Part shown: one piece after another, positions 53,411 to 56,676 of the stretch
Layout of the letters: every line of letters starts with the position of its first letter
How positions within the stretch are numbered: position 1 is the first letter of the stretch
Assembly (NCBI RefSeq): GCF_943181405.1
Contig: NZ_CALPBY010000010.1
Location: 1 to 56,676, forward strand
Direction: 5' to 3'
DNA length: 56,676 nt
DNA from: Cellulosimicrobium sp. Marseille-Q4280
GTDB lineage: Bacteria > Actinomycetota > Actinomycetes > Actinomycetales > Cellulomonadaceae
Translations under genes and position numbers: made by a program
The notes under the pieces: model-generated
What the model was told of the DNA's origin: nothing
The model's database searches: none
The model's input: the letters and a program-made list of their open reading frames with translations, nothing else

Positions 53411-56676
<3,266 letters not shown>

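Overview
The DNA is very GC-rich, with G or C at almost every third codon position, many GTG starts, 4-bp ATGA/GTGA gene overlaps and leaderless TANNNT promoters. Together with a secreted GH81 glucanase, a secreted GH9 cellulase and a perfect CelR/CebR-type operator, this points to a plant-biomass-degrading actinobacterium of the Micrococcales (Cellulosimicrobium/Cellulomonas-like; genus not proven). No phage, insertion sequence or CRISPR array was seen.

Layout. 1-690: damaged contig end containing an error-ridden Nextera adapter (401-433), which breaks the GH81 gene (start 3121). 3.2-5 kb: CelR box, tRNA-Leu, divergent bcp and GroES-like gene, two identical tRNA-Lys. 5-9.7 kb: large secreted metallophosphoesterase, trmB. 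9.9-14.5 kb: DUF485/acetate-type symporter pair, flavin disulfide-type reductase, ATP-grasp enzyme. 14.9-18.1 kb: osmoprotectant ABC importer operon. 18.4-22.5 kb: tRNA-His, orn, a 49-residue small gene, PAP2 phosphatase, ArsR-MFS operon with a near-perfect palindromic operator. 22.5-27.6 kb: 21-bp minisatellite, then a biotin-uptake operon (bioY, acyl-AMP ligase, atypical thiolase, bioM, bioN). 27.8-41 kb: a ten-gene signalling locus. 41.3-42.7 kb: broken SDR gene, PPOX-family gene, tRNA-Arg. 42.8-52.7 kb: two paralogous pairs of dynamin-like GTPases separated by an ssb-like gene and ettA. 52.9-56.7 kb: thioesterase, GH9 cellulase, and a DUF2867 gene cut by the window edge.

The signalling locus (minus strand, telA to FHA gene) joins the GlnH-GlnX-PknG amino-acid-sensing module known from Mycobacterium and Corynebacterium to a PP2C phosphatase, a vWA protein, an FHA protein, a CbxX-type AAA+ ATPase and a TelA protein. 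The layout suggests periplasmic ligand sensing, transmembrane relay, kinase/phosphatase switching and phosphothreonine readout. The kinase, phosphatase and FHA protein all carry N-terminal zinc-ribbon cysteine pairs.

The most novel-looking item is a two-copy intergenic element (14581-14690 and 48478-48584). Its long basal stem differs completely in sequence between copies but is perfectly paired in both, while its apical sequence is conserved. That is the signature of a structured RNA or a functional DNA hairpin that I cannot match to a known family.
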